This document shows, piece by piece, positions 49,890-60,740 of a DNA stretch of 64,000 bases (position 1 is its first letter; each line of letters begins with the position of its first letter). The DNA comes from Tritrichomonas musculus (taxonomy: Eukaryota > Parabasalia > Tritrichomonadida > Tritrichomonadidae), in the NCBI GenBank assembly GCA_039105265.1, contig JAPFFF010000003.1, positions 6,200,001 through 6,264,000 on the forward strand, read 5' to 3'. Below the pieces are notes generated by a model. The model had not been told where the DNA came from, ran no database searches, and was given only the letters and a program-made list of their open reading frames with translations. The position numbers were made by a program, and so were the translations under genes.

Positions 49890-52296
49890 CCTCAGCCAAT
49901 AAGCAACTCAGCCAAGGAGCAACTCAGCCAAGGAGCAACTCAGCCAAGGAACAACTCAGCCAAGGAACAACTCAGCCAAGGAGCAACTCAGCCAAGGAAC
50001 AACTCAGCCAAAAAACAACTTAGCAAAGAAACATCTCAGCCAAGAAACAACTCAGCCAAGGAAAAACTCAGCCAAGAAACAATTCAGCCAAGGAACAACT
50101 CAGCCAAGAAACAACTCAGCCAAGGAACAACTTACCCAAGAAACAACTCAGCCAAAAAACAACTTAGCAAAGAAACATCTCAGCCAAGAAACAACTCAGC
50201 AAAGAAACATCTCAGCCAAGAAACAACTTACCCAAGGAGCAACTCAGCCAAGGAGCAACTCAGCCAAGAAACAACTCAGCCAAGGAACAACTTACCCAAG
50301 AAGCAACTCAGCCAAAAAACAACTTAGCAAAGAAACATCTCAGCCAAGAAACAACTTACCCAAGGAGCAACTCAGCCAAGAAACAACTCAGCCAAGGAAC
50401 AACTCAGCCAAGGAACAACTCAGCCAAGAAACAACTCAGCCAAGGAACAACTTACCCAAGAAGCAACTCAGCCAAAAAACAACTTAGCAAAGAAACATCT
50501 CAGCCAAGAAACAACTTACCCAAGGAGCAACTCAGCCAAGAAACAACTCAGCCAAGGAACAACTCAGCCAAGGAACAACTCAGCCAAGAAACAACTCAGC
50601 CAAGGAACAACTTACCCAAGGAGCAACTCAGCCAAGAAACAACTCAGCCAAGGAACAACTCAGCCAAGGAACAACTCAGCAAAGAAACATCTCAGCCAAG
50701 AAACAACTTACCCAAGGAGCAACTCAGCCAAAAAACAACTTAGCAAAGAAACATCTCAGCCAAGAAACAACTCAGCAAAGAAACATCTCAGCCAAGAAAC
50801 AACTTACCCAAGGAGCAACTCAGCCAAGAAACAACTCAGCCAAGGAACAACTCAGCCAAGGAACAACTCAGCCAAGGAACAACTCAGCCAAGAAACAACT
50901 CAGCCAAGGAACAACTCAGCCAAGAAACAACTCAGCCAAGGAACAACTTACCCAAGGAGCAACTCAGCCAAGAAACAACTCAGCCAAGGAACAACTCAGC
51001 CAAGAAACAACTCAGCCAAGGAACAACTTACCCAAGGAGCAACTCAGCCAAGGAACAACTCAGCCAAGAAACAACTCAGCCAAGGAACAACTTACCCAAG
51101 AAGCAACTCAGCCAAAAAACAACTTAGCAAAGAAACATCTCAGCCAAGAAACAACTCAGCAAAGAAACATCTCAGCCAAGAAACAACTCAGCAAAGAAAC
51201 ATCTCAGCCAAGAAACAACTCAGCCAAGGAACAACTCAGCCAAGGAACAACTCAGCCAAGGAGCAACTCAGCCAAGAAACAACTCAGCCAAGGAACAACT
51301 CAGCCAAGAAACAACTCAGCCAAGGAACAACTTACCCAAGGAGCAACTCAGCCAAGGAACAACTCAGCCAAGAAACAACTCAGCCAAGGAACAACTTACC
51401 CAAGAAGCAACTCAGCCAAAAAACAACTTAGCAAAGAAACATCTCAGCCAAGAAACAACTCAGCAAAGAAACATCTCAGCCAAGAAACAACTTACCCAAG
51501 GAGCAACTCAGCCAAGAAACAACTCAGCCAAGGAACAACTTACCCAAGAAACAACTCAGCCAAAAAACAACTTACCCAAGGAGCAACTCAGCCAAGAAAC
51601 AACTTACCCAAGGAACAACTCAGCCAAGAAACAACTCAGCCAAGAAACAACTTACCCAAGGAGCAACTCAGCCAAGAAACAACTTAGCAAAGGAACAACT
51701 CAGCCAAGAAAAAACTCAGTCAAGAATCAACTCAGCCAAAGAACAACTTAGCAAAGGAACAACTTTCCCAAGGAGCAACTCAGCAAAGAAACAACTCAGC
51801 AAAGTATCAACTCAACCAAGAAACAACTTACCCAAGGAGCAACTCAGCCAAAAAACAACTCAACAAAGGAACAACTTAGCCAAGAAACAACTTACCCAAG
51901 GAGCAACTCAGCCAAGAAACAACTTAGCCAAGAAACAATTTAGCCAAGAAACAACTTACCCAAGGAGCAACTCATCAAAGTATCAACTCAGCGAAGAAAC
52001 AACTTAGAAAATGAACAACTCAGCCAAGAAACAACTTACCCAAGGAGCAACTCAGCCAAGAAACAACTCAACAAAGGAACAACTCAGCCAAGAAACAACT
52101 CAACAAAGGAACAATTTAGTCAAGGAAAAACTCAGCCAAGAAACAACTCAACAAAGGAACAATTTAACCAAGGAAAAACTCAACCAAGAAACAACTCAGC
52201 CAAGAATCAACTCATCCAAGGAGCAACTCAACCAAGAATCAACTCAGCAAAGAATCAACTTAGCCAAAAAACAACTCAGCATAAAAGCAACTCATC
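49890..52296 (+). repeat. 2.4-kb minisatellite of 16-bp units
   Basis: About 150 copies of a 16-bp unit close to CAACTCAGCCAAGGAA, with variants AACTTACCCAAGGAGC and AACTTAGCAAAGAAAC arranged in higher-order blocks. It is A/C/G-rich and almost T-poor on this strand. Because 16 is not a multiple of 3, all three frames read the same 16-residue periodic peptide (NSAKEQLSQ-type), so long frames here are a by-product. Copies become more variable toward the right end (after ~51700). Confidence 0.93.
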
Positions 52297-52430
52297 ACCG
52301 GAATGCTACACTTATTGGTGATGAATAAGAAAGATTTGATAAGATAAAATGCTACACTTATCGGTTTTTTTAATAAAGAGAATTTTTTTTAACTCAAACC
52401 TTTTTTAATAATAATAATATTATTATTAAA
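52297..52430. other. Short spacer with a direct repeat
   Basis: AATGCTACACTTATTGG (about 52311) and AATGCTACACTTATCGG (about 52348) form a ~37-bp spaced direct repeat at the edge of the minisatellite. No gene. Confidence 0.4.
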
Positions 52431-53115
52431 CGGGAATAGATGAAATTGGATAAAAAAGAAGAGAATAAGAGAGATTGGATAAGATAGAAAAGAATGAGAA
52501 TAATAAATATTGGATAAGATAAAAGAGAATAAGAAAGATTAAATGAGATAGAAGAGAATAAGAAAGATCAAATGAGATAGAAGAGAATATGAGAGATTGG
52601 ATAAGATAGAAGAGAATGAGAATAAGAAAGATTGAATAAGATAAATGAGAATAAGAAAAATTGGATGAAATAGAAGAGAATAGAAGAAAATGGATATGAA
52701 AGATTAGGATAAGAGAGATTGGGTCAGATGAAAAAGAATAAGAGAAATTAGATAAGAAAAATGAGAATAAGTTAAATTAGATGATATAGAAAAGAATAGA
52801 AAAGACTAATTGAAAAAGATAAGAATAAGAAATATTAAATTATAAAGATGAAAATAAAGAAGAATAAATGAGAATAGATTGGATTGAATGAGAAAGATGA
52901 GAATAAAAAAGATTAGATGAAAAAGATGATAATACAGGAGATGCGATGGAATAAATGAGACTGAAGGGAATAGATAAGATTTAATGAGAATAATAAGATT
53001 GGAAGAGATAGATGAGAATAATTAAGATTAAATGAAAAAATTAGAACAAGAGAATAAATGATATTGAATGAGAAAGAGGAGATTAGACAAAGTTTGGCAA
53101 GAATAAATGAGGATA
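52431..53115 (+). repeat. Purine-rich degenerate repeat
   Basis: About 685 bp made mainly of A, G and T with very few C, built from loosely repeated GAATAAGAAAGATTGGATAA-type units of ~20-30 bp. No convincing coding frame on either strand. Confidence 0.7.
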
Positions 53116-53209
53116 AACTCTTCGAAGAGTTTAGATGAAAAGAATTTTCTTTATTAAAAAAATGTTTTTGATTTGGAAAATAGAAAAAATCAATTTTTAA
53201 GGTAAAAGA

Positions 53210-53236
53210 CACTTTTTGAGCGAAGCTCAAAAAGTG
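53210..53236. repeat. Perfect hairpin, inverted copy of the one at 7147
   Basis: CACTTTTTGAGC, GAA, GCTCAAAAAGTG. With flanks it is identical to 7147-7173 in reverse complement over 34 bp. Confidence 0.7.
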
Positions 53237-54018
53237 GCGTTCTAGTTATTACTATTATGAACATAAATTATCAATATATTTTGTTAATAATACATAGTTT
53301 TAATCTATTTATTCTTATTTTTGATGAAATTTTTTTGATCGAATTCTATATCAGATTTTATGATTTTCTCAATTTTTTTCATTTTTATATTTATATTTGT
53401 ATTAATATATGCATAGCAATATGATTTTAAAATATATGAAATATCATATACCGCTACAAAATGAGAAAAAAACAATTTTTATTACAAGAACGATCAAATT
53501 CAATTCAAAAAAATTGAATGATTCCCGCTTCCAAACCCACGTTCTCGGCCCAAACCGACGCCACTATAGTAGATATAAAATTGTCTATTATTGCTTGGTT
53601 CTTGCTTTTGTATCCTTAGATATCTGATCAATAAAATAGTATTTTAAAGTAAGCAATGCAAATTTTGGCGTTAATTTGTTTTTCTAGTAAATATATAGCT
53701 AACAATAAAGTTAGACATGATAAACATTTGATAATTTCTGTGCAAAATGTATATTGTTATTAAAATTGATATAATTTATCATGTGACTTTGTTGTCATGG
53801 GAATAAAAAAATACTTGAGACTCATCGATAAATTCCTATTTAGTTAGGCGTATTGCTGGTCTAAAAAAAAAAAAAATATGGAATCTATTCAATTTTAAAA
53901 AATAAACGTTCGTTTTTGCCAAATTAAGTGGCAGCAGGGTATTTCACAAAAAAATGTTTTTACAGACAAACCTTTTTCTTTTCGAAAAAAAATGGATTTT
54001 TAAAACATATGGATCTTA
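53237..54018. other. Gene-free AT-rich region with one GC-rich island
   Basis: No supported gene. A ~52-bp island at 53520-53572 (TTCCCGCTTCC..., ...CTCGGCCC...GACGCCAC) is far richer in GC than its surroundings. It does not fold into a tRNA or other RNA I recognise. Confidence 0.4.
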
Positions 54019-54350
54019 AGGGACCACTATCAAATTCTATGTTAAAAATTCTATGAGTTATCACAAAATTAATTGACTTAAAAAAAATTATTTCTTGAGT
54101 ATTTTTGCTATATTTTGGTATATATAAATTATATAAATTACATATCATTTATTTCTATTCTTCTTTTAAGCCTATTCCCTTTTTTCAATAAAAATTTAAA
54201 AGTTGAAAGGAGTAAAAATTTTACAAAAATGATCGGAATGGTGAAATTTTAAAGTTTTAAACTTTTTCCGAGATAACAACTATTGAATTTTCTTTTCTAT
54301 GAGTTTTCTCAATATTGAAATGTTTACAAAAAAATATGATAGTGGTCCCT
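54019..54350. mobile_element. TA-flanked MITE, probably Tc1/mariner type
   Basis: AGGGACCACTATCA at 54019-54032 and its exact reverse complement at 54337-54350, each bordered by TA. About 332 bp with no gene. The TA duplication fits mariner-like elements. From 54353 to 54479 I see only spacer. Confidence 0.65.
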
Positions 54351-54489
54351 TAATGATATGTAAAAGTTTTGTAAATATGGAAATTCCTTTTTAGCCTATC
54401 TCTAATTTAAGAATATAATAAAGCTTAAATAAAACCTTTTATTAATTGAGATGCTCATTATTTTTTGGACACCCTATATAAAATCAATT

Positions 54490-55619
54490 ACACCCCGAGC
54501 TTATTACATTTTCAAAAATAAAAATGTAATAAGAATTTTTTTTTTTAAAAAAAAGACGAGCTGCCAAACGAACTTATGACCCTAATTAAAAAAATTATAA
54601 ATAAGAGTATCTTGTTTAATTACAAATATATATATAAATAAAAAAATTATTTAAATTTATAATCTTATACTTATCATATATTTATAATTTTTGTTCGAAA
54701 AATCAAAGATTTTTTCCTTATTACAGTATTTCTCAAATCTTATTACATAAATTGAAAATACCCAAAATGTAAGAACATTAATTTTTTGGTTTTTAAACGA
54801 TTAAAAATAATATATTTATTATTTAGAATATTCAAACATTTATATATATCAAAATAAATATAAAATATTATATTAAACCATTTTATGATAGGAATAAATG
54901 GACTTTTTTATTTCTTTAAAAATTGAAAGAAATTTATTATTATAAATATATAAATATTTTGGTTATTTATAGATATATAAGATTTTTTTTATGAAATTAA
55001 TAATAATATTGTATTATAATTATAGATATTATGATTATCTAAAGCAAAATGTTCGGTTGAATTAAAACGAAATTTGTCTTATTTTGTATCTTGATATTAA
55101 TAATAAATGTTTTTATATATAATCTTAAATATATAAGTATATTGTGCAATTTAATTGTCGTGAGGACAAAAAGATAATGCAATATATCCAATATTTTTGT
55201 AAAAAATACTATATAAAATACTCTGAAAATATATTTAAAGTATTGAATCCTTAAAGCAAAGTACTCAAACCTTAAAGCAAAAAGTATTCAATTATTTGAC
55301 AAATAAAATAATTTCAATACTCCTAAAAGCAGGAGTATTGAATTCTTATTACAAGAGACTATTGAAATTTCAGCCATATAAAACAAATTGAAAGGTCCTT
55401 ATTACAGCTCGTTATTTTTGGAAAACGTTAAGTTTTTTTTATTAATTTTGTTAACCAAATTTGAATATATATATATAAATATAAAGATAAATTTGTTAAC
55501 CAAAAAACTAAAAAAAAAAACGTTTTTATTTTCATGAAATATGCTCTTTTTTGGCTTTTTGAATAAATGATATTTTGATGTAATAAGAGCCGTTTAAAAT
55601 AGACTTTAGCTCGGGGTGT
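54490..55619. mobile_element. Mutator-like non-autonomous element with a 10-bp duplication
   Basis: Ends ACACCCCGAGCT and AGCTCGGGGTGT, flanked by AAAATCAATT at 54480-54489 and 55620-55629. 1130 bp, very AT-rich inside, no coding frame. A 10-bp duplication suggests the Mutator superfamily. Confidence 0.8.
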
Positions 55620-55696
55620 AAAATCAATTATATAAATTAATTTAAAATTCTCGTTCGGCCACTTTTTGAAGGCCTAATAACATTATAATATTTTAC

Positions 55697-56917
55697 TATG
55701 GTTGCATTTGGCACGGTTTGGGCAAAAAAGCTGCCCACCCAAGCTATTTTGATAACCCAACGGGGATAAGCAAATTATTTGTTGATTTTATATTATTTTT
55801 AACTTTTCTTAAAAATATGTATATTTTAAATATGTGGTTTTGCATAAAAATATTAAAATAAAATTAAAATTAAAATAGATATTTTGGAGTTTTTATTTTT
55901 TTATTTATTTGTTTATATATTCAATTTTTTCAAAGATAAATTCTGTTGTTATTTATAAATTCTATTGGGCTGGATACTTTTCTATGTTTTCATTCAATTT
56001 TTCAGTTAAAAAATAAAAATTTGCCCTGGGCAAAGTGGCTGGGCAGCGACGATAGCCCATTTTTTCAATCCTTTTTAATCGGGGCTGGGCTAGCCCAAGG
56101 GAAGTTATATGATAAATTCAAAAGCTATTTTTGATATTTTTCTTTTTAAATCATTATCTTTTCTTTAATATATGATATTAATTGATTATTGTGTTTGAGA
56201 AAATAAAATAATTCAAACATCTTTTTGTATATAAATAAAATATAGTTTGGAATGGATTTTATGCATGATATTTCATTAATATAATCATAAATTTAGGATA
56301 ATAAATTGTTATAAATTACAATATATTTAAAATTCATATAAAATGTAAATAAAATATTAAACAAATTAAAATAATTTTATTTTTGTTTTTGAATACTTTA
56401 ATAAATTAAAAAAATAAATATTTATGAATATTCTCATTTAAAGTATATCTAATCATTATATTATTACATATAAAAAATAGATGCTCATTAAAAAATATTA
56501 TATATAAATATATTGCTTAAAATAATTAAGAAAAGATATAATATTTAAAAAGGACATTTTAATTAACAGAATTCACAAAATAAATAAAAAGAATTCCATG
56601 AACAAAGGGCACATTACCGATTTTTTTAGTTCAAATCATAATAAAATGATGAAAATGATGAATTATTAGATTCAAATGCAACTACATTCCACAACTCGCA
56701 ATCAAATTCAGAACAAATATCATCATTTTCATATTTTGGAAATATTGACATATATTCTATGCTTTTTTTCAATACCGAAAAGTTCACTCTCTAAGGACGT
56801 CCTTAAAAAGTGGCCTTTACATTGCAAAATTGATCACATCACTTCATCATAATTTTTGAAGCTCAATTGCCCAGTGGGCTGCCCATTTCTTCAATTTTTT
56901 GACCCTATGCAACCCTA
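55697..56917. mobile_element. hAT-type non-autonomous element nested in the recombinase element
   Basis: Ends TATGGTTGCAT and ATGCAACCCTA (imperfect inverted match), flanked by TATTTTAC at 55689-55696 and 56918-56925, an 8-bp duplication as in hAT. GGGCAGC/GCTGCCCA and GCTGGGC motifs cluster near both ends. No transposase. It also carries AGGACGTCCTTAAAAAGTGG near 56795, similar to the CACTTTTT hairpin family. Confidence 0.75.
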
Positions 56918-57001
56918 TATTTTACCTAGCTTTTTCAATTAAAATATTAAAAAAAATTGTTTTGAGAGAAAATAAATATGTCATTAACTTTTTGTTTACT
57001 T

Positions 57002-57920
57002 TTATAAGTTTGATAATTTTGGAGCAATTTCTTGTCCAACATTATTCATATCAACGGAAACGTAACGAATATAGGCAGAAGACTTCCACCTTCCATGTGC
57101 CTTAATGATATAGTCAGGTGTACCTTTTTGGCCGCAATGATAATAGCCACCTCTTCTGAAAGAGTGCCAACTGTACGATTGGTAATCAGCAATACCCATT
57201 TGACGTAAAATAACTTTTAAATGCGATAGTAAAGCATGCTCTTTAACATGACAAATATTATCTTCATCATTCAGTTCTTCAAGTACATCAATATATTTTA
57301 TAGGACAGAATATCGTATCAGTGTAATAAACATATGTTTTACTTCCACGGCCAAATTGGTCTGTTTTTGATGTATTTATTGAAATTGATAAAAGTTTATT
57401 TTCATCAGAAATTTGAATTTCTTTTTTTTTTTTTAAATTGAGTAGTTCTGAAATTCTTACAAACGCGGTAAAAGACAAAGTCATATATATAAAAAAAGAC
57501 TCTATTATCTAATTGGTTTAATGGGAATTCTGTAGAAATGGCTTCAAACCAGCCAATTTCAAAAGGGAGTTTGGCATTTGGACAAAAACTACCTAATAAA
57601 CGTCTTCATAAACCACTTTTAAAGTTTTTGAAAGTAATATCTTTTGTGAGATTTTGCAAATTGTTTTGCTGGAAATAATTGCTGAAACCAGTAATATAGC
57701 CAATTAAAGTATTGAATTTTCTATTTTTATTTTTATATTGAAACATTATGAATCCTTTCATTTTATCGATATCTATAGGATATGCATCCTTGTCTAAACT
57801 TGTCATAACTTTTTCATAACTACGGATTCTAGAGTTGTAGCATTCTTTTGAAGCTTTTGAAAGATTTTCGGAAGAAATTTCATCTGCTAATTCCATGAGT
57901 TCGTCCCAATCAACTTCCAT
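57002..57920 (-). pseudogene. Tyrosine recombinase gene, broken
   Basis: The N-terminal part (57606-57920; 104 codons) is a helical core-binding domain (ECYNSRIRSYEKVMTSLDKD). The C-terminal part (57002-57484; 160 codons) has the catalytic set: Arg in FVRISELLNL, Lys in TSKTDQFG, HSFRRGG (His-x-x-Arg), HGRWKSS and Tyr in IRYVSVD. Between them the frame is interrupted by an in-frame TGA right after ...FKSGL (57603-57605) and by a frame change close to 57490; the linking text (LLGSFCPNAKLPFEIGWFEA) is still protein-like. Recently broken. Related to Crypton-type recombinases. Confidence 0.75.
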
Positions 57921-58024
57921 CTCAAAAATAATTATTTTTTATTCAAAAAGTTTAAATTTTTTTTTTATCTACTTATTTTGAATACATAGTAACGGACGGC
58001 CTTCAAAAAGTGTACACGAGAATT

Positions 58025-58173
58025 GAAAATTTCAATAAAAAAAATTTTTGACATCCCGAAAAAAAGAATTGAGAGAAAGCCCGTAAATTGCCCGATGCTG
58101 CTCGAACTATCAATTTGGGCAGAAAAAGTGACACTTGCCCGGGCACGCCAGGGACGCCCTTTGTGCATCCCTG
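58025..58173. mobile_element. Right-end fragment of a hAT-like element
   Basis: TGCATCCCTG at 58164-58173 is the same tip as the hAT element at 49626-49635. ATTTTTGACATCCCG near 58041 recurs at ~58468 in the MITE at 58327. The left part is missing at the border with the recombinase element. Confidence 0.45.
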
Positions 58174-58326
58174 GAGTGAAGAGTAATAATTTCTACCTAT
58201 ATATATCTGTGAATATTTCATTATTTTACTCTTTTTTAAAGATGATATTAATGGATATATTTTTTTGTGAAAACTCATTGAATTTAGTCTTTTAAATTTG
58301 AAAATAACCAATAATATATCTTTCAG

Positions 58327-58603
58327 CAGGGATGGGATTCGGGACGTCCCGCGATATCCCGAGACAAAAAAGTGTCATTTTCCGGGAAAATTCCGAAAAT
58401 TTGTCAAAAATCCCGGAAAATTCAAGAATTTTTTTTTTTATATGGCATGTCATTTTCCAACGGGAAAAATTTTTGACATCCCGAAAATTTCCCGTGGCAA
58501 AATGCAAAATTTTTTAGTGAAAATATTATGCAAAATCTGAAAAATAAAAGAAGAAATCTTGGCAGTCTTATCCTAAATTTCCCTTTCCCGAATCCCATCC
58601 CTA
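58327..58603. mobile_element. Short hAT-like MITE with CAGGGATGGGATTCGGG ends
   Basis: CAGGGATGGGATTCGGGA at the left and TCCCGAATCCCATCCCTA at the right form ~17-bp inverted ends; GGACGTCCCGCGATATCCCG follows. 277 bp, no gene. No matching 8-bp duplication was found. From 58604 to 58810 is the upstream region of the next gene, with nothing else seen. Confidence 0.6.
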
Positions 58604-58810
58604 AATGCAATTGAGAGAAATATCAGAGAAAAAACACTCAAAAAATCACTAGTACCAATTGGGCAAATATATGTATTTGATAATTATTGATCATAATATT
58701 ATCTTTTAAAATGTATTTCTAAAAAAAAAATACATCAAATTTCAGAAACGACAAATTCTATTTTTTTTTGTTCGAACATATAAAATCAGAATTTTTGTTA
58801 TTTAAAAAAA

Positions 58811-60421
58811 ATGATTCCTTATCTCAAACCAATCAGTGCTTCACCAAAAATACTTATTGTCGGTGCTGGTGGGATTGGATGCGAAATCGTAAAATCATTA
58901 GCAATTACTGGATATATAAATATGACAATTTTGGATTTTGACACAGTTTCTCTATCAAATTTAAGCCGCCAGTTTTTTTATTCAGAGAAAGATATAGGCA
59001 TTGAAAAAGCAAAAGCTCTTGTTTCAAATGCTAAACTTTTGTATCCAAATCTAAATATCGTTGGGCTTTTTATGAACGTTCTTGGTCCAGATTTCTCACT
59101 TCCATTTGTAGAAAAATTTGATTTTGTTTTTTGTGCTGTTGATAACATTGCTGCTCGTCGTAAAGTTAATCAAATGTGCGTTTTAACTCAAACAATGATG
59201 ATTGATTGCGCATCATCGGGAAAATTTGCACAATCTGTTCCAGTGGTTCCATATAGGAGTGGGTGCTATGATTGCAGCCCTGGCGCTGAACCGAGTGGAC
59301 CCAAAATAACTTGCACAATTCGTTCTACACCAGAAAATTTTGAACATTGCGCAGCTTGGGCTTTTCATCTTTTTACTTCGATGTTTTCAGCTGATGCATC
59401 AAAGGAAACATCATCAAATATTAACAATGGAGATAATAATGAAAATACAGCAAATCAATCAAAAGATATCATTGTTGTTGATGAAAATGAATCACCTTTC
59501 AAAGTTGTTTTTGTTGATAGAATTAAAGAACTTCAAGGAAATACAGAGATGTGGAAACATAGGAATCCACCAAGTATTGTTGATATTGGTGCTGAACCAA
59601 GCCAAGATCCAATTTCGAGACCTCGAGATGTTTGGTCAGATGAAGAATCTGTATCAGTTTTTAAATATGCAGCAAATGAGCTCCGACAAATAAAGAAAAG
59701 TAATCCAGAAAGCGTAAAATCTTTTGATAAAGACAATTCACTACATCTTGCTTTTACTACTGCTGCATCTAACCTACAGGCAAGAGCTTTTTCAATTGAA
59801 AAGCGTTGCTCAATGTTTGATGCCAAAGGACTTGTTTCTGTAGTTGAGCCAGCTTTAGCAACAACCAATAGCACGATTTCAGGCATAGCTATTGTTCAAA
59901 TGGAACGAATGCTTCGTTATGCTACTTCTCAGCATTCAGGAGAAGAAAATAATGCAGATTATAAATTGATAAAGTCTGTTTGGATGGCTCATGATCCTAA
60001 TGGACCAAGACTTTCACCAGCTTCACTCGATAAGCCAAATCCAAAATGTCCTGTTTGTGGCGTTGATCTTTACATTATCAAATGCGATTTTAAAGAGACA
60101 AATTTCGGAAAAATTGCAAGTTCCGTTGGTGTAACCGCTCCTTCAATTGTCAGAGGTCAAAATATTGTTTACGACGCTGATGACGATGATGGTGGAAGTG
60201 GTGGAAAGACACTTGCTGAAAATGGTGCAAGTGATGGTGATATTTTAATTATTAGTGATTTAGATGGTGACGATACATTGATAACTGTTATTGTACGCGA
60301 AGGGACAGGATTTGAAATACAGAAGCAAAGAATTGTAGAAAAAAAGAAAATATTATCATCATCAGATAGTTCAAGTAGTTATGAAGATTCAGATATATTA
60401 GAAATCAGATATAATAAGTAA
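58811..60421 (+). CDS. UBA2: SUMO-activating enzyme subunit 2 (UBA2-like)
   Basis: 536 residues. The catalytic subunit of the SUMO E1: adenylates SUMO then carries it on a Cys. Nucleotide-binding GAGGIG at 18-23, DFDTVSLSNLSRQFF at 42-56, zinc-binding pairs CYDC (152-155) and CPVC (in PKCPVCGVD, C-terminal half), and catalytic Cys168 in TCTIRSTPENFEHCAAW, the UBA2 signature. The last ~60 residues before the tail match a ubiquitin-fold domain (ILIISDLDGDDTLITVIVRE). An acidic Ser-rich tail follows. It should pair with an AOS1-like subunit, not seen here. The stop lies in TAAATTAAATAAAG, a plausible trichomonad poly(A) signal (UAAA at the stop). Confidence 0.9.
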   Translation: MIPYLKPISASPKILIVGAGGIGCEIVKSLAITGYINMTILDFDTVSLSNLSRQFFYSEKDIGIEKAKALVSNAKLLYPNLNIVGLFMNVLGPDFSLPFVEKFDFVFCAVDNIAARRKVNQMCVLTQTMMIDCASSGKFAQSVPVVPYRSGCYDCSPGAEPSGPKITCTIRSTPENFEHCAAWAFHLFTSMFSADASKETSSNINNGDNNENTANQSKDIIVVDENESPFKVVFVDRIKELQGNTEMWKHRNPPSIVDIGAEPSQDPISRPRDVWSDEESVSVFKYAANELRQIKKSNPESVKSFDKDNSLHLAFTTAASNLQARAFSIEKRCSMFDAKGLVSVVEPALATTNSTISGIAIVQMERMLRYATSQHSGEENNADYKLIKSVWMAHDPNGPRLSPASLDKPNPKCPVCGVDLYIIKCDFKETNFGKIASSVGVTAPSIVRGQNIVYDADDDDGGSGGKTLAENGASDGDILIISDLDGDDTLITVIVREGTGFEIQKQRIVEKKKILSSSDSSSSYEDSDILEIRYNK

Positions 60422-60740
60422 ATTAAATAAAGATGTATTTTAGATAATAATATTAAAAAGAAATTGCCCCATGTATCTCATCATCATGATATTTCTTTCT
60501 ATTTTTATATTATCAACATTTGCTGATGTTTTATATAATTAAACAAATAGATAATTCATAACAACATTCCAAAAAATAAAATGAAAATTGTGTAATGCAA
60601 CAAGATTGATCAATCACAATTATTGTTTGTAAAAAACAGAATTATTTGTAACTTTTTATTATCAAACAATTATGTAAGCTTACATAAAACATTTATCAGA
60701 AAAAAATACATTTTATTAAGCAATATATAATAATCATATA
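60422..60740. other. Convergent spacer
   Basis: 319 bp, AT-rich, between the convergent UBA2 and coiled-coil genes. Nothing else seen. Confidence 0.5.

Larger units (their letters stand above)
55646..58024. mobile_element. Tyrosine-recombinase element with inverted ends (Crypton-like)
   Basis: Outer ends AATTCTCGTT and ACGAGAATT are followed inward by CACTTTTTGAAGGCC (55659-55673) and its reverse complement GGCCTTCAAAAAGTG (about 57998-58012), giving ~28-bp imperfect inverted repeats. Inside are a broken tyrosine recombinase gene (57002-57920, minus) and a nested hAT element (55697-56917). Without the hAT insert it would be about 1.15 kb, little more than the gene. Inverted ends are unusual for Cryptons. 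Confidence 0.6.

Noticed and set aside
49848-50327. Plus-strand frame of 159 codons (NSAKEQLSQ repeats)
   Set aside because: The 16-bp minisatellite keeps all frames open by its composition; start and stop positions are arbitrary and nothing outside the repeat is protein-like.
49890-52296. CRISPR-like array
   Set aside because: Units are contiguous 16-bp repeats with no spacers, in a eukaryotic context.
53520-53572. tRNA gene
   Set aside because: GC-rich, but no cloverleaf or B-box (GGTTCGANTCC) could be fitted on either strand.
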